From an uncultured Anaerolineales bacterium (lineage in GTDB: Bacteria; Chloroflexota; Anaerolineae; Anaerolineales; UBA6663): DNA of 57,961 nt. The stretch covers positions 1 to 57,961 of the forward strand of contig CALFZO010000057.1 in NCBI GenBank assembly GCA_937952305.1, written 5' to 3'. The position numbers were made by a program, and so were the translations under genes. The notes under the pieces are model-generated. The model saw nothing but the letters and a program-made list of their open reading frames with translations, did no database searches and had not been told where the DNA came from. This document shows positions 41,192 to 49,316 of this stretch, piece after piece (positions within the stretch are counted from its first letter, which is position 1; the number at the start of each line of letters is the position of its first letter).

Positions 41192-41333
41192 GCAGAAAAC
41201 CGCCGCCTGGCACAAGGCCGGCGAAAGGGGTGGATCTGCCTGTGCGGCCCAATTCAGGCGCCGGCCCCAACTGGGTTGCGGCCGGATGCCCGCTACGGGG
41301 AAGCCGCCCCCGCCGCCGACACGCGGCGGCCGA

Positions 41334-42146
41334 TCAAGCCTGGTGCTGCAAGCGCAGGACTTCCGTGGCCGCCTGCTCGTCGGTGATCAGGATTTTGACG
41401 TGACCGCCCCGGAGCGCCCCCAGGATCGCGGCCGCCTTGCGGACGTCACCGGCAACGCCGATGACGGTCGGCACCTGGCGCAGGGTTTCCAGGTCAGTCG
41501 CCACGGCCCGGCGATTGATATCAAGGTTGAGCACTTGCCCAGTGCTGTCGTAGTGCTGGGCGCAAATATCGCCGACAACGCCGGCGGCGGCTAGCTCAGC
41601 CGCCGCTGTAGGCGGCAAATAGCCGGCCCGAATGAGGCTGTACAGGTCTGGATCGGGCGTGCCGATGCCGACCAGCGCAATATCGGCGCCCCGCACCCGG
41701 TCCAGGGCTTCGCGGATGGTGCGCTCCTGCATTAACGCATCGCGCATCGCCGCGCTCTCGACGATGAGCGGCGCGTGCAGGTAGCGGCAGCCGCAGCCCA
41801 GCTGGCGTGAAAGCAGTTGGGCCAGCATCGGGCCGTCGTCGCGGATCATCTCCGAACCGGTCGCACCGATCAGTTGGATCACTTCCAGTTCTGGGCGCTG
41901 GAGCTGCGGCAGGGCGTGGATCATGCTGTTAAGCGCCGAACCCCACGAGATCCCAACCAGACGGGTGCTGGCCTGAAGCGCGCTGACAAAGTAACGGGCT
42001 GCCAGCAGCCCAAGATCACGCAGCAAACTTGGGTAGTCTGAAGTGCGGCGCACCAGGACGCGGGCCGCCTTCAACCCGAAGGTTGTCACCAGCGCTTCTT
42101 CCAGGGTCTGCGAAGTCCAAGGGTAGCGGACTGAGATTTCGACCAC
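41334..42146 (-). pseudogene. SorC/DeoR sugar-responsive regulator lacking its DNA-binding domain
   Basis: 271 codons from a possible GTG at 42146. The sequence from VVEISVRYPWTSQTLEEAL through VGISWGSALNSMIHALPQL, LEVIQLIGATGSEM, and the closing DVRKAAAILGALRGGHVKILITDEQAA is the SorC effector-binding domain. In full-length members some 55-60 residues of helix-turn-helix precede it; here the sequence before residue 1 is the promoter and 5' end of the divergent NACHT gene, with no HTH in any frame. It is therefore truncated, most likely by insertion or rearrangement at about 42150-42180. A free effector domain could still be made, but it could not act as a normal regulator. Confidence 0.7.
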
Positions 42147-42151
42147 GCCCT

Positions 42152-42171
42152 CAGCCGGCCTCGGCCGGCTG
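42152..42171. repeat. Perfect inverted repeat at the SorC/NACHT junction
   Basis: CAGCCGGCC (42152-42160) and GGCCGGCTG (42163-42171) with a 2-nt centre, exactly where SorC homology stops. It may be a terminator-like hairpin or the footprint of a recombination event. Confidence 0.55.
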
Positions 42172-42193
42172 ACCTCCGTTCCGCCCGCTGTGC

Positions 42194-42218
42194 TATCATG
42201 CCGCCACTCCACAGGGAG
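42194..42218 (+). promoter_or_regulatory. Promoter and ribosome site of the NACHT gene
   Basis: Extended -10 TGCTATCAT (TATCAT 42194-42199) and GGGAGG about 42213-42218, 7 nt before ATG 42226. No clear -35. Confidence 0.55.
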
Positions 42219-42225
42219 GCCTGGC

Positions 42226-45200
42226 ATGGACCCCGTTACCCTTACGCTGCTCGCAACCGCCATCATCGGCGTCGTCACCGAACTAGCCAAGACCGCCGCC
42301 GGGCGCGGCGCTGAGCTGTTGCTCGACGCCGGCGCCGACGAGGCCCGCGCCCGCGACGAGCTGCGCGCCGCGCTGCAAGCGGCCCTGGCCGAGATCGCGC
42401 AGGACTCGGCGCTGTATGCGCTGTGGTACGACACCTTCCCCAAGCTGCAACACGATCACGCCCTGACACGGCAGTTGGCGGCGGCCACCGTCGGCATGGT
42501 CACGGCCCAGCCTGAGCGTGTGCCGGCCGGCCTGCTGGCCGCCATGGGCCTGCCCGAGACGCAGCGTCCAACGGTGGCGCGTTTCCTGTTCCGCCTGCGC
42601 GAAGGGCTGAGCGGCGCTTCGCAGTACCGTGACCGCATCGCCTACGCCAACGACCTGCACCGCAGCGGCCAGCTCGAGGCGATGCTGGCCGGGATCACGC
42701 GCCTCGGCGCAGCCGTGGCGGACACGCCCACCGGCCCGGCCGTGCGCGTCGCCGAGGTCTCGCCCTATTCCGAAACCGCCTATCTCGAGCGGCTGGCCGA
42801 GCGCTTCGCCCATCTCGACCTTTTCCGCCGCGCCGATAACGTGGTGGGCCAGCCGGTGAGCCTGGCGCAGGTCTACATCGCGCTCGACACCACCGAGACG
42901 CGCACTGTGCCAAGACACGCAAAGTCCAGTGAAACGCTGATGGTCGTTCCCGACTCCGCGCTGCGGGCCGTGGACACCCACCAGCACCTCAGCCTGGTGG
43001 GGGACCCCGGCTCGGGCAAGTCCACCTTCGTCCAGCACCTGTGCCTGGCGCTGGCCAATGCGCGGCTGGGCCGGCCGGGCGCGGCGGAGCTGCTCAGCGC
43101 CGGCCCGAAGACCGACCCCGACCGCTGGACGAGCCGCTACCGGCTGCCCGTCTTCGTCCGTTTGCGTGAGCTGGCCCGCGACACCGCCTCGCTCCCCACC
43201 GGCCCTGCGCCGGGGCGCTTCGATCATCTGCTGGCCTTCATCGGCAGGGATCTGGCCCGTCACTGCGGCTCGGAACGTTTTATGGAGCCGCTGCGCGCCG
43301 CGCTGGAAAGCGGTGAGGCGCTCGTCGTGTTGGACGGGCTGGACGAGGTCACCCACCCCGAGCCGGACGAGCGCGACCCCATCTACTCCGATCAGCAGCG
43401 GCGCTTGCAGGTGATCGAGGCCATCCACAGCCTGGCCCGCAAGTTCCCAAAGGCCAACGTGCTCGTCACCTGCCGCGTCCGCGTCTTCCCGGTGGACGCG
43501 CAGGGGAAGCCGCTGCTCGGCTTCCGCACCGTCACGCTGCGCCCCTTCGGGCCGGAGCAGATCGAGGCCTTCATCACCCGCTGGTTCCACGAGATGAAGG
43601 CGGCCAAGCGCCTGCCCGGCGAGCCAGAGCCTTACATCGCCTCGCTCCGCACCGCCATCGCCACGCGGGAGCAATTGGACGAACTCGCCCAGCAGCCGTT
43701 TCTGCTCACGCAGATGGCGCTGCTCGTCGGCCGCAGCCAGAAGCTGCCCGATGAGCGTGTGGACCTGTACGAAGAGTGTGCGCGCTACCTGCTGTGGGAG
43801 TGGGAAGACCTGAAAGCGGCCCAGACCGAGCGCGACCCGTCGCACACCTTCATCCAGAACCTGGGCGTGCCCGGCCTCAAGCGCGACGATGTGCAGACCG
43901 CCCTCGACGTGGCGGCGTGGCAGGCCTTCCGGGCCGGGCAGACCGAGCTGCCCGAAGCCCACCTGCGCGACCACCTCAGCCGCAAGTTCCTCAGCGTGCA
44001 CCCGGATATGTCGTTGCAGCGGGCCGAGTCGCTGGCGGCGCGCTTCATTGACCAGTGGCTGCTGGATCGCAACGGGCTGTATCGCTCGGCGGGCGAGCGC
44101 CGCTTCGAGTTCCCCCACCGCTCGTTTTACGAATTCATCACCGCGCGCTGCCTGGTCAAGAACGAAGACCCCGAGGCCGACGACTGGCAGGCCGAGCTGC
44201 CCCGGCTGGCGACTGCCGGCACCGCCTACTGGCGCGAGGTGATGCGCTTCGCGGCGAGTTATGCCCGCAACCCCAAGCGGGTGGCCGAGGCGCTGGACGA
44301 GCTGTGCCCGGAAGCGCTTGCGCCCGAGAGCGGCGCGCGGGTGCTGCTGGCCGGGCGCGTGCTGGCCGACGTGGGCGCGGCCAAGGTCACCGAGCAGCGG
44401 CTGGGCAAGGCCGTGTACACGCGCCTTGAGCCGCAGCTCATCAACCTGATGCGCGACAGCGCGGGCGCGTATGGTGTCGATGCCCCGCACGATCCGGCCG
44501 GCTTTGCGCCCGCCGACCGGCTGGAAGCGGGCCGGCTGCTGGAGCGCCTCGGCTGGACGCCGCCTGACCTGTACGATCTCATCGCCATTGAAGGCGAACT
44601 GCCGCCGGACCGCGCCGTGCCCAGCGCTGAGGGGGTTGGGCTGCTCAGGCGCTTCTTCATCGCGAAGTACGCGGTGACGAACGCGCAGTACGAGCGCTTT
44701 CTGAATTCGGTCGAATACAAGCAGCCCGCCTTTTGGGAGACGCTCACGGCCTGCGACGAAACGCAGCGAACAGTCATCTCCATGGGGCCGCGCGCCAGGG
44801 ATTGGTTCTTGGGGAATGGCGGCCCTGAGCGCCGTCCAGGCTTATGGGAGCACTCAGACTTTGGTCAATCACGGCGACTGGCCCCGGTGGTGGGCGTGAG
44901 TTGGTACGAAGCCGCGGCCTACTGCGCCTGGCTCACTGCGCGCCTGCGCCAACGGGAGGATAGCGTCCCGGAAGTCAAAGGATTGCTGGCAGCCGCGCCC
45001 GATCCGCAGGCGTATCTCTTCCGGCTGCCCATTGAAGCGGAGTGGGAGCCGGCCGCCGGAGGCTTGTGGCGGGGGGCCGCCATCAATGAGCCGCCGCGCT
45101 ATCCGTGGCAGAGCGGGCCGGGTGCGGTCACGCCCAATGACATTCAGCGCTACGCCAACACGAGCGAGTCGGGGTTGGGCCAGACCACGCCGGCCTGCAC

Positions 45201-45429
45201 GTACCCGGCCGGGGCGAGCCAGCCGCACGGCGTGATGGACCTGGCCGGCAACGTGTGGGAGTGGCTGGCGAACTTCTACGACAAGGATCGTGACCGTATC
45301 TCGGCGCGCGGCGGTTCGTGGAACATCGATCTGGATGACGCGCGTGTCGCGCTCCGCGGCTGGGGCAGCCCGGACTTCGACTGGAGCAGTCAGGGTTTTC
45401 GGGTGGTGGCCGCTCCTATCTCTCGTTAG
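42226..45429 (+). CDS. NACHT-domain STAND NTPase fused to a degenerate FGE-sulfatase (lectin-fold) domain
   Basis: 1,067 residues. The N-terminal 60 residues are hydrophobic/helical (TLTLLATAIIGVVTELAKTA), then a helical region to about 250. NACHT: Walker A GDPGSGKSTF (about 258), Walker B with the NACHT-type acidic follow-on LVVLDGLDEV (about 367), sensor-like NVLVTCRVRVF and the winged-helix region to about 640 (FEFPHRSFYEFITARCL). Residues about 805-1063 are an FGE-sulfatase fold: FFIAKYAVTNAQYERFL, VVGVSWYEAAAYCAWL, FRLPIEAEWEPAA, GVMDLAGNVWEWLANF, ARGGSWNIDLDDARVAL and SQGFRVVAAP. The catalytic Cys of true FGE is missing, so this is a binding module. Such proteins are conflict/defence NTPases and known diversity-generating-retroelement targets; no reverse transcriptase is in the window. 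Confidence 0.9.
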   Translation: MDPVTLTLLATAIIGVVTELAKTAAGRGAELLLDAGADEARARDELRAALQAALAEIAQDSALYALWYDTFPKLQHDHALTRQLAAATVGMVTAQPERVPAGLLAAMGLPETQRPTVARFLFRLREGLSGASQYRDRIAYANDLHRSGQLEAMLAGITRLGAAVADTPTGPAVRVAEVSPYSETAYLERLAERFAHLDLFRRADNVVGQPVSLAQVYIALDTTETRTVPRHAKSSETLMVVPDSALRAVDTHQHLSLVGDPGSGKSTFVQHLCLALANARLGRPGAAELLSAGPKTDPDRWTSRYRLPVFVRLRELARDTASLPTGPAPGRFDHLLAFIGRDLARHCGSERFMEPLRAALESGEALVVLDGLDEVTHPEPDERDPIYSDQQRRLQVIEAIHSLARKFPKANVLVTCRVRVFPVDAQGKPLLGFRTVTLRPFGPEQIEAFITRWFHEMKAAKRLPGEPEPYIASLRTAIATREQLDELAQQPFLLTQMALLVGRSQKLPDERVDLYEECARYLLWEWEDLKAAQTERDPSHTFIQNLGVPGLKRDDVQTALDVAAWQAFRAGQTELPEAHLRDHLSRKFLSVHPDMSLQRAESLAARFIDQWLLDRNGLYRSAGERRFEFPHRSFYEFITARCLVKNEDPEADDWQAELPRLATAGTAYWREVMRFAASYARNPKRVAEALDELCPEALAPESGARVLLAGRVLADVGAAKVTEQRLGKAVYTRLEPQLINLMRDSAGAYGVDAPHDPAGFAPADRLEAGRLLERLGWTPPDLYDLIAIEGELPPDRAVPSAEGVGLLRRFFIAKYAVTNAQYERFLNSVEYKQPAFWETLTACDETQRTVISMGPRARDWFLGNGGPERRPGLWEHSDFGQSRRLAPVVGVSWYEAAAYCAWLTARLRQREDSVPEVKGLLAAAPDPQAYLFRLPIEAEWEPAAGGLWRGAAINEPPRYPWQSGPGAVTPNDIQRYANTSESGLGQTTPACTYPAGASQPHGVMDLAGNVWEWLANFYDKDRDRISARGGSWNIDLDDARVALRGWGSPDFDWSSQGFRVVAAPISR

Positions 45430-45892
45430 CTCTTGTCTTCTGTCTCCTGTTTTCTGCTTTCTGTTTCCCCTCGGCGCGCAGCGCCTCGCCGCGTTTTTTG
45501 GAGTGATTGATTCGGATAGCCGTATCAAGGGTGGTTCCAGTAGTCCGGCACGGTCCACTGGCTTGCGCCGGTCACTTCGACCTGCACCGGCACGGCGATG
45601 ATCCGAACGAGACACTGGCCCAGACATGAGCCAGGATCGAATCGTTCATCGCTGCAACGGAGGATCGGTATCTCGCCGGTGGGCACGCTGAAAGCGAAGA
45701 GGCCACAGGTCGCGCCGGCGGGAGGCGTGGCAATGAAGGTCGTATTCGCCGCCGAGTGCCAGGGAAGGGACCAGTTAATCGGGCATTTGGTCACGCACAG
45801 CGCCCAGCCGGTCAGCTGGCGGACCAGGATCGGCAAGACGCCGCAGGTGCCGGCCGCCCCAGCCGCGCCACCAACTCACGTTGCTGAGGCCG
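45430..45892. other. Intergenic region after the NACHT gene
   Basis: Starts with a 42-nt pyrimidine-only-like tract (45431-45472, repeats of TTCTGTCT/TTTCTG type), then ordinary sequence. No complete gene; see the ORF remnant at 45525. No reverse transcriptase, template repeat or avd-like gene is seen. Confidence 0.5.
45525..45875 (-). pseudogene. Possible 5'-truncated ORF remnant, Cys-containing
   Basis: Open frame of 116 codons on the minus strand with no ATG/GTG start and a stop immediately upstream (45876-45878). The product has six Cys and hydrophobic stretches (PILVRQLTGWALCVTKCPINW; CLVRIIAVPVQVEVTGA), reading like the end of a secreted or surface protein. No family recognised. It may be a gene fragment left by the rearrangement that brought in the NACHT gene, or chance. 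Confidence 0.3.
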
Positions 45893-46993
45893 TCAGTCAT
45901 CGATCTGGCCGGGCCGCAGCCCGAGCGGGAGCGGCGCCGGCCGCTCACATTGGCTGTCCAACTCCACCGCCCGGCCGGCCTGGGCGGCCTCCACGATGGC
46001 GTGCATCAGGTCCAGGACGTGGAAGGCCAAGGCCCCGCTGGCGCGGTGCGGCCGCCCGGTGCGCACCGCCCGCGCCAGGTCGGCGACGCCCAGGCCGCGG
46101 GAGTTGTCCGCGTAGCCGTACGTCAGCGGCAGCGCTTCCCACTCGTCCCGGCCGCGCCGCAGCCGGCGCACCGTTCCGCCGAAGCCGTTCGGGTCCGGCA
46201 CGCTCAGGGTGGCCTCGCTGCCGTAGATTTCGAGACACGGCTGCTCATGGCCGACGATGTCGAACGACGTCACCAGGGTGCCGAGCGGTCCGCTGGCAAA
46301 CTCCAGCGCGCCGATGACGTGCGTGGGGACCTGGACCCGGATGCGCTGGCCGCGGATCGCCGCATGTCCGGCGATGCGTTCCGGGAATGACGCGCGCGCT
46401 AACCCGGTGACCCGCTTGATCGGGCCGAGCAGATGGATCAGGGCCGTCAGGTAGTACGGCCCGAAATCGAACAGCGGCCCGCCGCCGGGCTGAAAGAAGA
46501 AGCCCGGATTGGGGTGCCAGTCGTCCGGCCCGGACGAACCCATGAACGCCGCGCAGCCCACCGGCTCGCCGATGCCGCCGGCGTCGATGATCTGGCGGCA
46601 GGTCTGCAGGCCGCCGCCCAGGAAGGTGTCCGGCGCCGCGCCCACCCGCCGGCCCTGCGCCTGCGCCAGCTCAAGGATGCGCCGGCCGTCGGCGCGCTCA
46701 ACCGCCAGCGGCTTCTCGCCGTAGGCGTGCTTGCCGGCCGCCAGGGCGGCCAGGTTGATCTCGGCGTGAGCGGCCGGCACAGTCAGGTTGACCACGAGCT
46801 CGATCTCGGGGTCATGCAGCAGAGCGTCCACCGGCAGCGCGCGCAGGCCGTACTGCGCGGCTTTGGCCGCGGCCCGGGCCTGGTCGATGTCGGCGCAGGC
46901 GGTCACGGTCAGGCCGTCGAACTGCGGCAGGTTCTGCAGGTAGACATCGCTGATGATGCCGCAGCCGACGAGGCCGATTCTAGTTTTTTCCAT
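45893..46993 (-). CDS. Gfo/Idh/MocA-family dehydrogenase (last gene of the glycoside cluster)
   Basis: 366 residues. N-terminal NAD(P) fold RIGLVGCGIISDVYL (GxGxxx) and the family's EKP motif in AGKHAYGEKPLAVE, which carries the catalytic-site Lys. The C-terminal beta-sheet domain includes GGGPLFDFGPYYLTALIHLLG (first part), with the His/Asp region of the active site. These enzymes oxidise or reduce a hydroxyl of a sugar or cyclitol, often giving 3-keto sugars. The start overlaps the isomerase gene stop by 14 nt, so the pair is tightly coupled. Confidence 0.9.
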   Translation of the reverse strand: MEKTRIGLVGCGIISDVYLQNLPQFDGLTVTACADIDQARAAAKAAQYGLRALPVDALLHDPEIELVVNLTVPAAHAEINLAALAAGKHAYGEKPLAVERADGRRILELAQAQGRRVGAAPDTFLGGGLQTCRQIIDAGGIGEPVGCAAFMGSSGPDDWHPNPGFFFQPGGGPLFDFGPYYLTALIHLLGPIKRVTGLARASFPERIAGHAAIRGQRIRVQVPTHVIGALEFASGPLGTLVTSFDIVGHEQPCLEIYGSEATLSVPDPNGFGGTVRRLRRGRDEWEALPLTYGYADNSRGLGVADLARAVRTGRPHRASGALAFHVLDLMHAIVEAAQAGRAVELDSQCERPAPLPLGLRPGQIDD

Positions 46994-47738
46994 GACCCCA
47001 TCCCTGGGCGGTCAGGTAGCGATAGCTGTCGGCCACCGCCGTGAACATGTCGGTGGCGCAGGCATCCAGTTCGACGACCAGCCACTCCGCGTGGGCGCCG
47101 GCCGCGATGATTGGGGCGAAATCCAGCGTGCCGGACCCGACGGCCGTCATCGGCTGGCCGGGCTGCGCCGGCCCATCCTTAATGTGCAGGAGCGGCGCGC
47201 GGGTGCCCAGGGCGCTGATCACGCCGGCCGGATCGCGGCCGGCCGTCTTCACCCAGTAGACGTCCACTTCAAAGAAGACCTCGGGCGCGGCCAGTTCCAC
47301 CAGCCACTCGTGCGGCGTCCGGCCGTCCACCAGGTGGTCGTGCTCGAACCAGTGGTTGTGATAGCCCTGGGTCAGGCCGTGGGCGCGGGCGGCGGCGCTG
47401 GCCGCGTTCAAGTCGGCGCCCACGGCGCGCAGGTCTTCGGCCGTGTTGAAGCGCTCGGCCGGCAGCCAGCCGCAGGTGATCCGCGTGCAGCCCAGCGCCT
47501 GGGCGGTCTCGATCACCTGATTCTTGTCCGGCCCCAGCGGCAGCGGCAGATGCGCGCCGGCCACCTGCAGGCCCAGGTCGTCCAGCAGCCGGCGGGCCTG
47601 CACCGGGGAGCGGCCGTAGATGCCGGCCAGTTCCACGCCGGCATAGCCGAGCGCGGCCACCTGGCGCAGCGTGCCGTCGAAGTCCTGCGCCAGCTGATCG
47701 CGCAGGCTGTACAGTTGCAGAGCAAGTGGTTGTGACAT
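46980..47738 (-). CDS. Sugar-phosphate isomerase/epimerase-like TIM-barrel protein
   Basis: 252 residues of the AP-endonuclease-2/xylose-isomerase-like TIM barrel: PLALQLYSLRDQLAQDF start, Glu in GYAGVELAGIYG, metal-site residues in QGYHNHWFEH, FFEVDVYWVKTAG, LLHIKDG and LVVELDACA (E-D-H-E set). It may isomerise or cleave 3-keto glycosides made by the neighbouring dehydrogenases. Overlaps the downstream Gfo/Idh/MocA gene by 14 nt and the upstream one by 1 nt (TAATG). Confidence 0.88.
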   Translation of the reverse strand: MSQPLALQLYSLRDQLAQDFDGTLRQVAALGYAGVELAGIYGRSPVQARRLLDDLGLQVAGAHLPLPLGPDKNQVIETAQALGCTRITCGWLPAERFNTAEDLRAVGADLNAASAAARAHGLTQGYHNHWFEHDHLVDGRTPHEWLVELAAPEVFFEVDVYWVKTAGRDPAGVISALGTRAPLLHIKDGPAQPGQPMTAVGSGTLDFAPIIAAGAHAEWLVVELDACATDMFTAVADSYRYLTAQGWGHGKN

Positions 47739-48928
47739 TAGTAGGTGATCTCCAGGCGCCGGCCGCTGGCGGCCGACGCGATAATGGCGTCGCAGATGAC
47801 GGCGTTCTTGTAGCCGTCCTCAAACGTCGCCCCAAACGGGGCCACGGCCTTGTCTTGGACGATGGCCTCCAGCAAGTGATAAGCCTGATAGACGAAAGTA
47901 TCCTCCCAGCCGATGACGTGGCCTTGCGGCCAGCCGCTGGCCCAGAAGGGGTGATGGCGTTCGCTGACGAGCACCGTGTGGATGCCCTGGGTTTCGCGCG
48001 GTCCCTCGTCGACCCAGAACACGTCCAGCTCGTTCAGGCGCTCGAGGTTGAAGCGCAGGCTGCCCTTCTCGCCGTTGATCTCAAAGGCGTTGTGATTCTT
48101 GCGGCCGGCGGCGTAACGCGTGGCCTCGAGCGTGCCGAGCGCGCCACTCTCGAACTCCAGCGTGGCCACAAAGGCGTCGTCCACGTCCACAGGCCGCGCC
48201 TGGCCGGCGGCGTCGGGCCGCGTTCCGATGTACGTCTGCAGCGCGCCGGACACGCGGCGCGGCTCGCCCACCAGAAAGCGGGCCAGGTCGATGATGTGCG
48301 CGCCCAGGTCGCCGAGGGCGCCGCTGCCGGCCGCCCCCTTGTCCATGCGCCAGAGATGCGGCGTCTGGTAATGGGGCAGCAGCCACTCTTGCAGGTAGAC
48401 GGCGCGGTAATGGTAGATCTGGCCCAGCCGGCCGGACAGGATCAACTCCTTGGCCAAACGGACGGCGGGGACGAAACGGTAGTTGAAGGACACGGCGTGC
48501 TTGACGCCGGCCTTGGTCACGGCCTCCAGCATGGCCGCGGCCTCGGGCGTGTTGCGCGCCAGCGGCTTCTCACACAGGACGTGCTTGCCGGCCTGGGCGG
48601 CCGCGATGCACGGTTCGGCGTGGGCGTCGTTGGGCCCGCCGTTGTCGAACAGCTGGACGCGGTCGTCCTTGAGCATCTCGCGCCAGTCGGTGTAGACGCG
48701 GTCATAGCCGTAGCGCCGGGCGGCCCGGCGCGCGGCGGCCTCGTTGCGCCCGCACAGCGCCACGAGCCTGGGGACGGCCACCGTGGGCGCCAGCATGTAC
48801 GGCAGCTTCTTGAAGGCGTTCGAGTGCGCCTTGCCCATGAAGTTGTAGCCGAGCAGGCCGACGCCGATCTCTGGCGCCCGGCCCGCCTCGTGCGCGCCTG
48901 TCATCTGCGCGAGGTCCGGATCAGACAT
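47738..48928 (-). CDS. Gfo/Idh/MocA-family dehydrogenase
   Basis: 396 residues; AGGAGATC lies before ATG 48928. NAD(P) fold VGLLGYNFMGKAHSNAF and active-site motif AGKHVLCEKPLARN. The C-terminal domain has GALGDLGAHIIDLARFLVG, a common motif of glucose-fructose oxidoreductase relatives. It is a candidate for the sugar 3-oxidation step that precedes C-glycoside cleavage, as shown for DgpA-type enzymes (inference). It is translationally linked to the isomerase by TAATG. Confidence 0.9.
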   Translation of the reverse strand: MSDPDLAQMTGAHEAGRAPEIGVGLLGYNFMGKAHSNAFKKLPYMLAPTVAVPRLVALCGRNEAAARRAARRYGYDRVYTDWREMLKDDRVQLFDNGGPNDAHAEPCIAAAQAGKHVLCEKPLARNTPEAAAMLEAVTKAGVKHAVSFNYRFVPAVRLAKELILSGRLGQIYHYRAVYLQEWLLPHYQTPHLWRMDKGAAGSGALGDLGAHIIDLARFLVGEPRRVSGALQTYIGTRPDAAGQARPVDVDDAFVATLEFESGALGTLEATRYAAGRKNHNAFEINGEKGSLRFNLERLNELDVFWVDEGPRETQGIHTVLVSERHHPFWASGWPQGHVIGWEDTFVYQAYHLLEAIVQDKAVAPFGATFEDGYKNAVICDAIIASAASGRRLEITY

Positions 48929-49316
48929 GGACGATCTCCTGTGAGCGCGGACGGAAGGCTGGCGGCGGCCCCGGACAGCCCCGGCATTTTACCGCGCCGT
49001 GCCCCCAGTGCGGGGGGACAGACCGGCAGGCGCCCGGCCAGAATACCGGGCCGTGGGCGCGCCGGGAAGACGCCGCGCGTTGCTGAAACCAGAGGCTGGC
49101 TGGTGGCCAAGGTTAACGCCAAGCGCGCGAACCCGCAAGCCGCGCCCCGACGATTGGCGGCCGGATTCTGGCACGGCGGGTGAGACGAGCAAAGCGGGCA
49201 GTGGAGCGGGCTGTCAGGAAGACCGCCCAGCCCCCCTGCCCTGTCGCCGGGAGGCCGGGTGGGAAAGGCCGGCGCCCGGTGTCGGTCAGCGGATTGCTGC
49301 GTGGACGGACGGGGCG
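48929..49316. other. Intergenic region within the glycoside cluster
   Basis: 388 bases, very GC-rich, no gene. On the minus strand TAAAAT (48991-48986) could be the -10 of a promoter for the Gfo/Idh/MocA-isomerase-Gfo/Idh/MocA sub-operon, suggesting this trio can be expressed separately from the MFS/GH3/CGD genes. Confidence 0.45.

Noticed and set aside
42147..42443. N-terminal extension of the SorC frame into the NACHT gene (start at 42443)
   Set aside because: The added 99 residues are Ser/Ala/Arg low-complexity antisense of the NACHT N-terminus and do not form a helix-turn-helix.
42283..44490. Minus-strand 735-codon frame inside the NACHT gene
   Set aside because: Antisense shadow; the NACHT motifs are on the plus strand.
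45300..45892. A diversity-generating retroelement cassette next to the NACHT gene
   Set aside because: No reverse transcriptase, avd-like gene or template repeat is visible up to 45893; only the target-like domain is present.
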